64,000 bases of DNA from Clavulina sp. PMI_390 (Eukaryota > Basidiomycota > Agaricomycetes > Cantharellales > Hydnaceae), in contig WIDE01000070.1 in the NCBI GenBank assembly GCA_015039315.1, positions 70,387 through 134,386 on the forward strand. The letters run 5' to 3'. Of this stretch, positions 11,801 through 23,994 are shown piece after piece. How positions within the stretch are numbered: position 1 is the stretch's first letter; each line of letters begins with the position of its first letter. Below the pieces are notes generated by a model, which had not been told where the DNA came from, ran no database searches, and was given only the letters and a program-made list of their open reading frames with translations. Both the position numbers and the translations under genes were made by a program.

Positions 11801-14753
11801 CAGCAGGCCCATCGGCATCCTGGAAAGATGTTCAGCAAGCATATACTAAGCGTATGAGTGGAGCTTACTCGGGTATGCTTTTGGTCGTTTGGGCAAGGTA
11901 TTCACTTCTCACGAGCAAACGGGAACCTGAGGAAAGTTCGCTTATCCACAAGAAAAATTGTTGGATGAGCTCCAGTTTCTCCGAGTGAGCGTCATCAAAA
12001 GCCCATCTGGGTCAAATCTGTTGTCAGGATCCGGAATAAAGAGCTTAGCAGAAAGTTGCAGCTCACATCGTAGAATCGCCCAGAATTTCGCTGACGAAAT
12101 CACATTCCTCAATAGCGGCGACGAGGTGAGGAGTTGGTCTAGATGTTGTTCCTGATGGTTTGTCGCTGAAATTCCTGAAGGAACGTAGGAGGGATTCCAC
12201 ATCCCCATTACTATGAAAGTTGGGGAGTAAAATTAGCTATGCATAAATCATGGAGAAGGTGAGTGAACGAACCCAGATCGAAGAAGCTTTAGGCACAGCT
12301 CGGTATAGCCTACTTCTAGGAGTGCTTCTTTCGAACGTTGACTGCCTCCTGCGATACAACCTAGGAAGGCACAAACACGATCTCTTAGCTCAGCACATTC
12401 CTCGGAGCTTGAGCTATTAACAGTGATTGTGATCGGTGAGAAGGCTACTTGTAGTAGATGGGAAGGTGAGATAGAAAGTGTGGTGCTTACGCGAGTACTT
12501 CATCGTCTATCAACTGTATAATACCAAGAAAGTCATTCGTTTGCTCTCTCATCATATTCTGGACGTCCTCGTTTGCTTCGAGGGACCTGTGAATTTAAAT
12601 CTTCGGTCAATATGATTGATAAACCACAAAATTTGAGGCATCAACCAACATGCCGAGGGTATGCAAGGCCGCTCCCTTCACAAGCTCCTTGATGTCTCTA
12701 CATAAACAACCGATTGAGTGACTCGTTTAATAACAAGAACATTGCAAATATTACCGATCAAGTATGAGTCGAGCGAACACGTTCTTATGTTCAGATTGAA
12801 GGAGCGCTATGTCTGTTACTCGTCGAGAAGATAGCATCAAGAAGAAGTTTAAAAATTCGAAGATATTTCGAGGCAAAGTATTGTCACTGTCAAGAAATGA
12901 TTCAATTCATTTGACAAGTGAGAGCATAGTGGGAAAGGAACGTACTTGAGCATGATCGTAATAGTGGTCAATACCATGTCAACAGCTCCACTTTGTACAG
13001 CGCGCTCTACGCCCTGCGCATGTGGCGCGCCAGCTGGATTGCTCGTCACAAGCGTTAGGCTCCTAATCACATGTTGCACCAATAGCGGTGTATTTGTGCT
13101 AGGCCTCATGATATAAGTTTAGTGTCATCGCGAAGAGAAAGCAGACTCACTTCCTCGTGCCGAATTCCACAAGTGGCTCAATGATGGAGGTGTCGCGCAG
13201 AGACGGGAAGCCAGGAGCTCCCACCCGACTCAAGCTCTCAACGATACCGAAAACGATGCCTAGTGGACTGTCAGGCGGTATGCCAAGTACAGTTTTCTCC
13301 CCAGAAGGGCTTTTCGATGATCCCTTTTTGCTTGCTATCGGAGGAGGGACGGCAATCCTTAGAGGTAATGGGTATGGTTATCAGTCGTCAAACGAAGCTA
13401 CGAAATAAAAGGCGGAGCTAACTGCAAAAATTGGGCGAGCATCTCATCAATCCCAAACCTGGCGAGGTCAAGCATCCATCCTAGCTGTCGAGTAAGTGGG
13501 TACAACATCTTTGCTGCACCTTCCACATCCAGGTTGCCACTGTAGATTTTGGCCTGATGGTATAGCCCTCGTGCTGGATGGCTGGAAGCGATGTAACGGA
13601 TTTAGTGGCATGGAGGGTTAACGGGAAGAAATTGTTTGGCGTACACATCAAGCGTCATACGATCCGGACGGAAGAGAGTCCCTCGTTCGCCTAATACCAG
13701 CTCGATCTTGTAGCAAACCTCAGCACTCTTTGCATTCCCAAAGGCAGAGCTCAAAATATCCTGCAACTGCTTGACAAGATTGTGGGGGCGGGCTTCGAGT
13801 GGTATCTCAATCAACTCGCGACGCCAGTAATATTTGAAGTACGATCTGAGGAGATACGAGATGGATGCTGCCATTGACCAGCAGTTGTGCCCGAAGAGGT
13901 CATAATTGGGGTCTACTGCGATATACCGACCAAGCAGGAAAGACAGGTCGTATAATTTCGGGAGGAAAGCAGGTGGGATATCTGCCAGCTCGGCAGAAGT
14001 AACAGAAGATATGCGCTCAACGACGAAGACTTTTCTACTAGCAAATGACTCCTCTGCACCAGGTCGCATAATCTCAATGAGATCAAGGACCTGCTGATGT
14101 GATCGACCCCCAATAGGTGCAGCTCTTGGGTCATCCGATGCGACATCAGATAGTTCAGAGTCAGATTCCGCTACTGCCGCTTTCCCCTTTCCCTTAGGGC
14201 CCGATTTAGACTTCGGCTTTGGCTGCTGTGGAGTAGAGCTCGGTCCTGAACGCATCCGACGGCCACGATCGATGCGAAAAGTCAGTCCTTTCGCCACTAG
14301 CCCGGCCAGTTCCGCGTCTGATATCGACCCTGGCTTTGTTGGCTTCGCGGGCACGCCGTTCAACTGGATAGGTGTGGCCGCGTAGCTCGCGAGCTCAGGT
14401 ACAGGTGCCAATTTAACAACAAGGAACTCATGCCACCAATCAGTGGATTTCTGGTGTTTCCAGCGCCGAACTTCAAGAATAGGGAGGTTGGATACTCCAG
14501 ATTGTTTCGCCCACGTCGTGAAGTGAGGTACGGAGAGTGGAGTGATTCCACCGGCACAGCGAGTCTTGAGGTTCGATATATCTGGAGGAGGCAGTCGAGC
14601 TGCGTCGGAGTATGGAAAGGGAATAGCATAGAGACAGAGACCACGTTAGAAAACTGCAGATATGCATCTACCACTTTAGGGGTCCCATCTATGACGCGCG
14701 AAGGTCTTACCAAGGGCAGAAATATTGGAAAGGGAGTTCTTTGTGGGATCCAT
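8806..14753 (-). CDS. Large multi-exon armadillo-like helical-repeat protein, function unknown
   Basis: Translation is continuous across many short exons joined by introns of about 50-90 nt. Exon 1 is 14753-14711 (MDPTKNSLSNISAL); it joins in phase 1 to a long exon ending near 13660 that contains the segment YDLFGHNCWSMAASISYLL. Further clear exons include 13365-13145 (IAVPPPIASKK onward), 13109-12950, 10372-10200, 10190-9770 (with one inner intron), 9700-9550, 9470-9348, 9285-9151 and the last, 9113-8806, ending in TGA. The 3' two thirds are leucine- and alanine-rich helices with armadillo character (for example SVLVDLLASG and PKIMGTLSNLCD). A TAA at 13604-13602 would split the locus, but a GTATGA donor at about 13660 and a CAG acceptor at about 13573 remove it in frame. 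I therefore favour one gene; two genes remain possible. I recognise no named family. Confidence 0.6.
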
Positions 14754-15876
14754 CCAGTATTGGGATTAGAGAGGATTACTGTGTGATAGGGGGGAGGGGG
14801 GACTGTAGCCTTGATGCTTGCAAGAGGGAGACGGCGAAGGAGGCGAATTCAAAAATGACATCCTGTCACACAGCCTCGCGAGTGTAGCTCTCTGAGTCAG
14901 TCGTAGAGGTTACACGAAACGCGCCAAAACGAGGTCCAAACGATCTAGTTGCAAGGAGGGCCCAAAGAAACAAGCGGATATTGGGACTATCTCTATAAAG
15001 TGCTTGCCAAATGCTTTCAACAGAGTTCAATCCCATGAACGGAACCATACAATCACAAACGGTGCAAATTACGGCACAACAATGACTTCCGCTGCTGATC
15101 TTGAACTCCACATCGAGCTCTCCACTGCCAATCACTATCAACGAACATCCTTGCGCTTTCAAATAAGTCTCTATCTGAGACGACCCACGTTGGAGACTTT
15201 TACTGAGGTGCCTTTATCAAACTCACCTTCCTTCATCCTTCCCCTTCACTCCCGCAGCTAGTACCAATCTGTTATTACCTATGATTTTATATGGCTTCAG
15301 AGGCCGGGTCTAAGCTAAGGGCAGTCGTCAATGCTAATAATAACATTCTGTACCTGGTCTCAGTGCCGTATCTGGGTTGAGGAACCCCAATCTCAGCATC
15401 CATCCGTCTTCCAGTCGAAGCTACATCGAGCCCTCCGTAATTGGAAGGGTATAGCGTAGTGCTAAATATCAGAACCGTCCATCTCGCTCCCAGGCTTTAA
15501 CTATATAGAGACTTGTGTCATTAAAGCGGATTGCGAGACCAAACAAGCGCTATTTGATTGGTGTGGTGCGGGGTCGCATTTTCTTTGTCCACTCTCTCAG
15601 TGTCGTCCCTACTACACCTATCAAACAGCAAATGATGCCATCTGCTCTGTTTTCCTGAGTTGTTTGTCATTTCGAAGCGAGCCAGCGCCGCAGTCCACCT
15701 CAACAACAATTGGGCTCTTTTCGCTGGCAGGGCTGGCTGCACGTATATATAAGACTCCTCACGACGCTCAGATCGTACTCCCTCAGAGATACCACATCTT
15801 GCGTTCTCGCAATCCTACACCTCCAGTGTACCATTTGAGTCCCATCAGCTTCTGTACCCAGCCATTAAGCTTCACG
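14754..15876. other. Spacer with a TATA box for the next gene; no firm gene
   Basis: The only notable ORF is a 98-codon minus-strand one (15162-14866) with no recognisable domain or clear splice context, so it is not called. A strong TATATATAA lies at 15744-15752, about 125 bp before the ATG at 15877, and probably serves the downstream plus-strand gene. A CA/CT-rich leader follows it. Confidence 0.4.
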
Positions 15877-16330
15877 ATGAGCCCTTCTGCATCTTCCCAT
15901 GGTCAACCTACTCGTGTACGCGAAAGCACGAAGCAAAGAAAGTGGGACCCCAAAGAGGAGATTTACGCTGAGGATCTGTACGACTATGCGAATTCCAATG
16001 GCGTCGCACCAGCGATTCGCAGCGGGCATAACAACTATGGGCAAGGATTGGTGTGTCTCTTGCTCTTTTATTCTATAAATCATAGGCCCTCGTTCGGCTG
16101 TACTAAATGGATGATGCCTGTTCATTCCCGGATCCCTTTAGCAATCGACTGGTCGATGTCCTTATTGTCAGATGGTCAGCCCGTATGCTACATGCAGATA
16201 TCAATGGTGCCCCACGAACGCACAGTCAGCAGGGACTGGCGGCAGCGGTAGCGGCGGTAGTTCTAGAGGAGGAGGCTACGAGATTGTTGCTGAGGGTGCT
16301 AAAATGGACCGTGGTCGTCCTCGGCGTTAA
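15877..16330 (+). CDS. Small Cys-motif (CxxC...CxxxxC) protein, 120 aa, unknown
   Basis: Two exons, 15877-16050 and 16142-16330, are joined in phase 0 by a 91-nt intron with a good branch-site candidate (TACTAAAT). They sum to 363 nt, giving 120 residues plus stop. The N-terminal half is charged (KQRKWDPKEEIYAEDLYDYA). The second exon opens with RCPYCQM, then ATCRYQWC, so four cysteines are spaced C-x2-C-x8-C-x4-C, which could bind a metal. A glycine/serine linker (GTGGSGSGGSSRGGG) and a basic end GRPRR follow. A TATA box sits 125 bp upstream. I do not recognise the family; the Cys spacing suggests, but does not prove, a small zinc-binding fold. The splice model is preferred because it keeps the Cys motif and frame intact, whereas reading through the intron ends at a stop at 16251. 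Confidence 0.55.
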
Positions 16331-17415
16331 ACGACCACTCCAGCATCGCTACATTATCTTTTGTTATGCTCTCTCTAATTATCCCCTCTATATGGTAGTA
16401 CTGTCGGAGCCGGTATGCTTTAGAGTCTGGCTTCCCATATTTCTCATTCATGATGATCGTTTGAGCTTCACGCTGCCCTCAAACTATACTTTACACAGTC
16501 TAAACTTTGTTTTGTCCGTGATCGAGTTATTCTTTTGTCATCCCAACAGCATACATCAGGAACCTTCGCCGAGGTCAGGTGCTCAACCAACGTGTAATTC
16601 CACAACAATTACTAACACGTGCAAGTGTAAAGGATGAACATTAGTCAAATTGACGCGAGGGATCAAGTATGGTAACTAATCTACATGATACACATTTGGC
16701 TTTGTCTTTAGCCATTGGGCTTTCGAATTCAGTATTGATGAAATGAAAAAGAGCTGGGAGAGAGAAGAAATTGGATGGAAAGTCATGGCAAGCAGGAAAA
16801 ATCGAGGCAAATGGAAGACTTTGTGTCGTGAAGTGGCGAGAGAGAAAAGAAAAGTCATGTGGCCGAGAGGACAAGATCGAGTAGATGGAAAGAAGCAAGA
16901 GCAAGAGGAGAGGCAGAGGCAGAGTGTAAGAAAGAGAAAGGAAGAGTTCTGAGCTGGGTGTGGTGATAGTGGTAAAGGTACAATTGCAGAAACGCAAGAG
17001 GAATGAGAAAAGCAGACGAAGAATAAGACCCCAAAATATACATGGTAACAAGAAAGGAGAAGTAAGAAAAAAAGAAACCAAAGGCGCAGTGGTGATACAG
17101 TGGGTAATATGGAAGATTGAATCAAACGAGCTTGATATGTGGTTGATTGAGAATGATGAAAAAGAGAAACCAAGATGAAGTGAGGCAGAAACAAATCGAG
17201 TCGAGGTGAACAGTAACGGTTAGAGAGAGAAGCAAGGTATCGAAACCGGTGCGGCAAGAAAAGTGAGAGGGACTGTTCTTCGGGACCAGGTGTAGTTCAG
17301 TGTTCGGGAGGGTCACAAAGCAGAATATCCAGTGGGAAAGAAGGAGCAGCAGGGAGAAGAGAAGAGGAGAGTATGTTCGATCCAGCAAGCCAAGAAAATA
17401 TCAGTCGCTCGCTTG
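16331..17415. other. Purine-rich spacer, probable Yippee 3' UTR region
   Basis: From about 16740 to 17400 the plus strand is dominated by A and G in long runs (for example AAGAGCTGGGAGAGAGAAGA), so the minus strand is pyrimidine-rich. No coding sequence is convincing; the long minus-strand ORFs here are Ser/Leu/Phe-rich by-products of the bias. It lies directly downstream of the Yippee stop codon. Confidence 0.5.
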
Positions 17416-19582
17416 TTAGTCTTCAACATCAACGATAAGGCTGCGCTCGAGAATGAATTTGCCCTCCTTGTATCGCTGATTGTCCACGTAGGCCTTGTCC
17501 TGCATATAAACAGAGAGAAAGGAAAGAAGAAAGGGGGGAATGATCAATAATTGGCCAGTGCAAGGGTTCGGCGCGCCACATGGATAGATAGAGCACAAGA
17601 GAGGACGAAGTGGCCCATGCGCTCCATGGAACCAAAAGCACAGGAAAGAAATAACGCAACCACAAGCCAAGCTCGCGGCACAAGCGCAAGAAGAAGAAAA
17701 AAGCTGGGCAGATGGCAGATGGAACCAAGACGCGCGCATGGACGACGACCGGTTATCCATGAGAGCGGTGCACACACATGCTCGACAAAGAAAGAAAAGA
17801 ATAGTCCAAGCAATGATGAGCAAAATGGAAAGGAAGAAGAGCGGTGTTGGTGATCGGGCGGAGAACGTGCATGAAGCCAAGGGCATTTAGTTGGTGCACC
17901 ATGCAGTACATCATCGAGCTCTCCCGCCGCCCGTGATGAATAAACAGAATATTCGCCATGGAAAGAAAAACAACATGCTGCAGCGGAGTTTTTTTTGACG
18001 GGCGTCAAACGCGTTCGCTCGGGCAGAAGAAGGAATGAAAAGCAGGAAACGAGGCACAATACGATCGTAATCGGACCCCCCTCATGAGACGCGGCTATTT
18101 GACGCGGAATACGAGCGGGACCGATAGAACAATGACGAGATAATGCTAGCTCCCCCCAAATATGAGGGACGATCCAGTGAATGAGAGTGACAACGGAAGA
18201 ACATCGACGCGATCATCAATCCAGAACAAAGAAGGAAGCAAGAGAGAAGAAGAAGAGAGAATCTTTCTAGCCCAGAGGAGCTAGAAGAACGAGAGTTGTT
18301 GCGCATGATACGTACGTATTTCCAGCCAACCATTGTCCCGCAGCGCGTGCAGTAGATATCGCGGACCACATGCTCGCCTGTGGTCATCGCGCGGTTGACG
18401 GGGTCGCCGTGGTCAACATTGACACTGTTTCAGTGTGTATGAACGTGCGCGTAAACGTCCAAGATCCAGAGAGGGCAAGGTCCAGAACGCGCCCCGAAAA
18501 AAGATATTGGCGGATCCCAGTTTCGATGACAGACAGGTTACAAAACGAGGGAGGCGGATTTTGGTGCCCGAGCGTCCAACATCCGCACGTCAAGCAAGTC
18601 AATGGTAATGGAGTTCCGAGAAGGGGAAAAAGACATTGGGGCGGGATGTAATAGGACAGGGAGCCAGCCCCACGAACACATACAGAATTGACAGCATATG
18701 CACAATTCGTTGGGGAAGAGAAAGCGAGGCCAGACCGGGATTTCATCGGCGTGAGTGCACGTTTGACGGTGGGTGAGGAGGGAACATATCCGCGCGCGGC
18801 GATTGGTTCGTCCAGGCGAATGGGTATATCGACGCGGTAATTGAGGAGAGGGCGGGAGCGCGCACACAATCCGTTGGGGAGGATAGAGATAATCGAGATT
18901 GAGATTGGATTCGAGAAGGGTATGGAATTGGGTGGTGATGAGATGCCGGTGTCAACGATAATGAATGAGGGATAGATAGATCCCGAAGGGAAGGTGGTGT
19001 TGTTGTAGGTGGTTGTTGATGTTGTGGATCCCGTTTGGGCGCGCGGGCGGCGAGGCGAGAAAGCATATACAAAGAAGCAGCATGGACCACCACGCCGATA
19101 TCAATCGGATTATGGATGGAACACGCGGTAGACGGACCCAAGAGAGAAAGAGTAGAACGTGTGCATCAGGGACTCAATTCGATCGGACGGCCGAGAAAGT
19201 GAGGGGCAGTGATCATCAATGAGGCTGTTTACTTACACGTAGTCGAAGAGATATGCGCGACCATACTGGCCGGTGAACGCCTGGCGATAGTAATAATAAT
19301 GGTAATAATCATCGTCATCATAATGGGCAATTTACGCCATAGATTTGGGGGTGACAAAGGTAAAGTGAGCGGATTAGGTTGGGGATTCATCTCTTGTCAT
19401 TTAGGCGGGCAAAAGGAGCAACCCAGCGCTCCAAGGGTGTCAAGTTGTAAGATGAAAAAAAGGAAAGAAAGAGAGACACCCACTCGTGAGACCATGCTGC
19501 TAATCGTCGCCAGGTGCGTTTGGCACTTGAGACACCCAAACACGCGGATGTCGCTCAGGTACTTGTTATGGATCTGACCCAT
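17416..19582 (-). CDS. Yippee-family zinc-binding protein, 111 aa, 4 exons
   Basis: Exons are 19582-19484 (MGQIHNKYLSDIRVFGCLKC...), 19280-19237 (AFTGQYGRAYLFDYV), 18424-18316 (NVDHGD...TTGEHVVRDIYCTRC...VGWKY) and 17499-17416 (DKAYVDNQRYKEGKFILE...). Phases match at every junction and the total encodes 111 residues, normal for the family. Two CxxC knuckles (CLKC and CTRC), the GRAYLF, TTGEHVV and GWKY motifs and the YKEGKFILE end are diagnostic. Yippee proteins form a small beta-sandwich around one zinc ion, related to the cereblon and Mis18 fold; their molecular role is still poorly defined. Introns 2 and 3 (about 810 nt each) are far longer than others in the window and share the purine bias of the 3' flank. 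A divergent gene starts 344 bp upstream. Confidence 0.92.
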
Positions 19583-19925
19583 TCTCTCGCTTGCTTTGCT
19601 CGATGGTGGTGGTTAACGTTGTTTCTCAGGGCGGGATGAGTGCGGCTATTCGTGCGTGGCGGCCCCTAATCAAACTACGGTGGGATCGAGCAGGGCTAAT
19701 AGTAACGGGTAACGGGTGCGGCGTGACAATTGATCGTGACGGTTGTGCGTGGGACCTGCTCACGTCATCTCACGAAATTCCTCCCCAACGACTTTCGTTG
19801 GTGTTCAAATAGAGCCAGCCCCCAAGAGCGATCCATCGTCCCCTCGCCCCTCCCCCACATTCCCATCATCGCGCCGTAGTCGCCTTTAACCTTACCTTAC
19901 TTCCTCCGCTACCTCTCAATCCACA

Positions 19926-20284
19926 ATGCGTAAGTTGTCTCACTTTGACGCTGAATCTTTATCTTATTCTGACGTCCAACCGTGTCCACAGCTGGTACCA
20001 CGCTCCAGATGACCCCTCTCTCTCCCCTCAACCCCGCGGCCGCCCACATGCAGGCTCGTCCCATGGCCCCCGCGCGCAAAATCTCATTCCCCCCTTCGCG
20101 CCCCCTGCGTCCCTTCGCAGCTCCCAAGCCCACCCTCAGCATTAGCTCCGTCTCCCGCATCCCGTCGCCTGGCAAGACCAGCCCCACCAAGACCAAGCTT
20201 ATCGAGCCCCCAAAGAACTTCCCCGGCGGATGTGGTTTCTTTGTGCTCAACCTCTCTGGTGACGAGCTGGCGCGACGCGGGTGA
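19926..20284 (+). CDS. Small Pro/Ser-rich protein, 98 aa, unknown
   Basis: The start is ATG at 19926, followed after one extra base by a GTAAGT donor. The exons 19926-19929 and 19992-20284 sum to 297 nt, giving 98 residues. The first exon is thus only 4 nt. The protein is basic and rich in Pro, Ser and Ala (LSPLNPAAAHMQARPMAPAR, SRIPSPGKTSPTKTK), then ends in an ordered-looking GGCGFFVLNLSGDELARRG. No domain is recognised. It is transcribed away from the Yippee gene. A CT-rich leader and a long T-rich 3' region (to about 21000) look like untranslated sequence. Confidence 0.5.
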
Positions 20285-21832
20285 AAAACTCGGCACGCGT
20301 TTCAGCGTCCCGGCTGGCGCGTGCACCACTCTCTGTTCAGTTTCCTCGAGCCATACACTCGTAGGAAGCCTGTCGAAGAGTGTGGCCGTGTGTGCATCGC
20401 TGTCAAACTAGCATGCCCATGCAAACGTGCGCTCCGCCACGGCCGGCGCTTCAAACACAAGTCTGTATGACTCTGAGCTATTATATCTCTCTCGACCGCC
20501 GCCCGTTCGTCGATCCCTCTCCAACCCATCCACCCACCCATTCAATCTCCCATCCGCCGTCCATTGCTACCCTGAATCATTATTCACAACCTACCTTATT
20601 GGAACCCATTCCGCCCTTCTCGTCCTAATAACTAAAGAGATCAACGCCTCTCCTCTCCGAATTCCCTCATCCCGTCCCTTCCTCCGTCTTCCCTGTCCCA
20701 TGCGCTGTTCCTCCAAGTTGTATTATTACCACTAGCTTCAGAGCTTCCTTCCCTTCGCCGACCGAGCGGCGGCCGCAGCCCCCTCGGGCATCATTGCGCT
20801 GGGCCCCACTGCGGCAGTGCATTTGTCCTGCTGCCCGTTCCGCTGTTCCCGTAACGTATTATGACCAATCGCTGTGTCCTGCTAGCTAGCTCTGCCTCGC
20901 TCCAAAACATTTCTGTGGGTGTGGCCCAGTCTGTCCTTGTTTTCCAACTTTTCATGTTGTAACAATAGAATATTTCTTTCTCTCCTTCACCTGCATGTTC
21001 CTGCCCTTCAATTGTCGTAGTATAGTTTGCTACACTTCTTTGCGATATGAAAATTCTGTTAGCGCGTTTTTGTCGTTCTTTCGAGCCTTCAGAGCCTCTG
21101 CGTGTTGGCGTGTCACAGCTCGCCTGGAGAAAACTAACCGAAATTCACAATGACTGATGAAAAGTGAGTTGAGTGGTTTACGCCCCCCAACCATTCCCAT
21201 CGGAGTCCCCGAGCATCGCCCCTCATGACCACCGTCGTTCCTGATGCCCATATCCATGGACGCACGCTCGCGAGTCGTGGGCGTGTGTTCTGGACTCTTT
21301 GTGTGAGTGAGGTGCGCGGGATTCCTTCGTTCGTGTTGGTGTTCTTCTTTGTTCTAATGTTCGCTGAGAAGTTCAAGTTTAGGCGTAGCTATAGCATTGC
21401 TGGGAAACGCAATAAAATACGGGCCGCCTGCCAACCCAACCCAAGCAAAGAAGAACAACCCAGGACCCAGCCTCCTCATAGAGGGAGTATTAATAGAGCC
21501 GGCTCGGAGATGCGATGACGACGCTTCGCACACGTCATTTCATTGTTGTCTGGAGCGCATTACGACGAATTGGCAATAGCACACCTAATCGATTCTGAAT
21601 GGGGATGACAAGCTTATATGACGAATGGGGAAAAACAAAGGAAGCTTTTTCTGATCACGTGCTCGATGCGCCCTTTCGTACCAGGTCGTCGTTCAGCTTG
21701 ATCTAATCTATACTGTACGAGAGTTTGGCCCACCGGAGTGATAGGATATAGCATGAGAAGACCAATGGTCCCCGCTGCCAGCGCTCTTATCGCTGGGTTC
21801 GTCCTCGCACACGGTGCCGCTGGTGGTGACCT
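20285..21832. other. Spacer, probable 3' UTR and promoter sequence
   Basis: CT-rich sequence to about 21000 is likely the 3' UTR of the 98-aa gene. A short ATG exon followed by GTGAGT occurs at 21149, but no convincing continuation was found. The last 300 bp precede copy 1 of the tandem secreted family. Confidence 0.35.
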
Positions 21833-23994
21833 ATGCGCATGATCATGCGTCGCGGCACTGGCACTTCGCCGATACTCAAGGCTCTTCTGCTCGCGTTCCC
21901 GCCGTTAGTGCTGCTGCTAGGAACACTGCTAGTCCGATCCGATCTCTCCCAGAGAATCCTGTCCATCTCCTTTGTTCGAGGCGGCGCACAACCGCCTGTA
22001 GCTCATCATGCAGCTCGTCAATCTGTCACTCAAGGAGATAATAGCTCATATGAACACGAAGATCATGATTGGATCAAGAACTGGGACCGAGAACCTAGTG
22101 AGGATGAGACGGGCCAACGCATCTTTACTGCTGCAAGCGAGGTCATGTTGTACTGGCCACAGAGCGTCGTTGTGCAAGGTAAGTAGCAATACTTTCCTTG
22201 CTGCATTTTAGGTACGAGAGCAGGGACCAGGCTCCTTCATCAAAAAGAATTGTCTCATTGCCTCCATGAAATGGGCGATAGAGCACCTTATTCCTATAAT
22301 GACTTGCTTCCTCATTCCCTGACGCTATCATTGATACTTACATGTCGCTATCTCCCTAGGTCATTCAATTATACCCGCCGTTATCGCGGCAGGCACTGTC
22401 CTCTATCACGGTCGATTAGACACGAATGTCCCAACTGGGCATAACTGGCTCGCCTTTGATTTCGAGCACGCCTACTTCTTCGCCAAAGCCCCAAACGGCT
22501 ACGTGCATGCCTTTTCTACGAAGCGTGCCCTAAGAGTTATTGTCTTTGACGGACTCAGCGCGCACCAGGCTCGTGATACACAACAAGCCTTCTTTTATGG
22601 ACAAGTGCTCGAGGATCCTTCATCTATTGATCCTGAAAGTGGAAGGGAGTCGTGCACGTGGGCACGCGAGCATGGCATCGATGGTTTCGTGCGAACGGAG
22701 ATGCACTTTGAATTCATCAACTGCGATTTTGCGGGGACGATGCAGCCGCTCTCGGTGGTTAGGGTGCTCCCAACCGAAAATAGAGTCGACCGCTCGAGGC
22801 CGGATATCGCAGCTGAACCGTTTGTCGCTAGTCACACCTCTTCTCCTGATCCCCTATTGCCCTCTCCGCCCTATAATAGGCTCCTGGCATCTCCTACCGC
22901 AGTCCAGAGCTCGATGGGGTCGAAACTTGATCGTGTTGTTCCACCTGAAGGGTGGATTGGCTCCTTCCCAACAGATTTATGGATCGAACTCGACCTCGCT
23001 GCCAAACGACACGACTTCCCACCTGGAGAGACGCGCGTGCGGCCCGTCTTCAGTAAATTTGTGACGTTCTACGACCCTGCACTCAAGTCGCTGTTACCCG
23101 GGAGGAGGGGCAAGCTTAGAGATCATCATCGACTTGTTGGGATCGACAAAGAGGAGGCAAATATAATCATGAGGCAACTAGAGGAGGCGATCGATGATGA
23201 GGCTGGGTGGAATGACAGGAGGGGTGCGAGTGGGGTCGACTGGGCGAGCATACTGCGCGTCGTGGTAGAGCAATACGGGGAGAGGCTTGAGTATCTCAAC
23301 GATACCCTCTCCGTTACTAGCATCAGATCTCACCCAGACAACAGTTGGTCGTTTATTCGAGCGTTAAAAGCGCGCCAGCAAGTCCTCACTATACTCACAC
23401 CATATTTCAGCATTTACGACACCCCTCAGACCCCCTCCTCAAACCTCTCTTCTGAGTCCTCCCTGGAGCCCATGCGCACGTGGCTTGCACCCGTTATTCA
23501 GCGCTGCGCTATCACTCACACCCAAGGTCTGCCTTCGCACCTCTTCACGAAACAGGAGCATCTCCTGTACTATGGCGTCCGGACCGTGATGCGCGAGATT
23601 TGTCGTCGTCTAGGACGGATGTTCTATCTAGCATACGACATTGAGCCTTCCGATCCACAGGCGATGCAGGCAGAGGAAGTGTACGACGCAATAGCAGAAG
23701 CCATGCGAATGGAAATCAGTTCACTAATAGAGTGGCTGGATTGGGTGCAAGTATGGGTGAAATGTCGCCCCGCATGTCCTGGTGACGTGAGTCGCTTGTC
23801 TCCTGTTCTACGTGTTTTCTTTCGGGCTTATCTTCCTTGCGACCGTATGTGCTGCTTTCTTTGTCCGTGGATCTATTCAGCAATACTGCCTCCCTTCGAA
23901 CGGCATACCTGGTGATCTCCCCCACCGTGGACCATCGGGAGAATATTTAGGGGGCCGTCGTTCTCCTCAATGCGTGGAGCGGCCCAACGTATGA
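21833..23994 (+). CDS. Tandem secreted-family paralogue, copy 1 (628 aa)
   Basis: Exons 21833-22178, 22360-23786 and 23881-23994 sum to 1,887 nt. The N-terminus has a basic start and a long hydrophobic stretch (ILKALLLAFPPLVLLLGTLL), so it is either a signal peptide or a membrane anchor. The family's landmarks follow: REPSEDETG, SEVMLYWPQSV, VLYHGR, NWLAFDFEHAYFF, FDGLSAHQARDTQ, DGFVRTEMHFEFINCDF, WIGSFPTDLW, SKFVTFYDPALKS, YGERLEYLN, SHLFTKQEHLLYY, EICRRLGRMFYLAYD, LDWVQVWVKCRPAC and the end RRSPQCVERPNV. The equivalent of the collagen-like insert is short and not Gly-rich here. It is the only plus-strand copy. Similar VLYHGR and WLAF-EH motifs occur in uncharacterised fungal proteins I recall, but no function is known to me. 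Confidence 0.85.

Noticed and set aside
14866..15162. 98-codon minus ORF next to the armadillo-like gene
   Set aside because: No domain, no splice partner and no promoter; kept only as a note in the spacer.
16641..17257. Long minus-strand ORFs (146 and 193 codons) rich in Leu, Ser, Phe and Pro
   Set aside because: They lie in the pyrimidine-rich strand of the Yippee 3' region; composition explains the open frames and no domain is visible.
17544..18059. Minus-strand ORF of 171 codons with signal-like start
   Set aside because: It sits wholly inside the last Yippee intron and shows no family resemblance; the purine bias removes stops.
21149..21579. Possible two-exon gene starting MTDE at 21149
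   Set aside because: An acceptor at about 21370 gives an open frame, but the resulting peptide is low-complexity and unlike any family; support is too thin.
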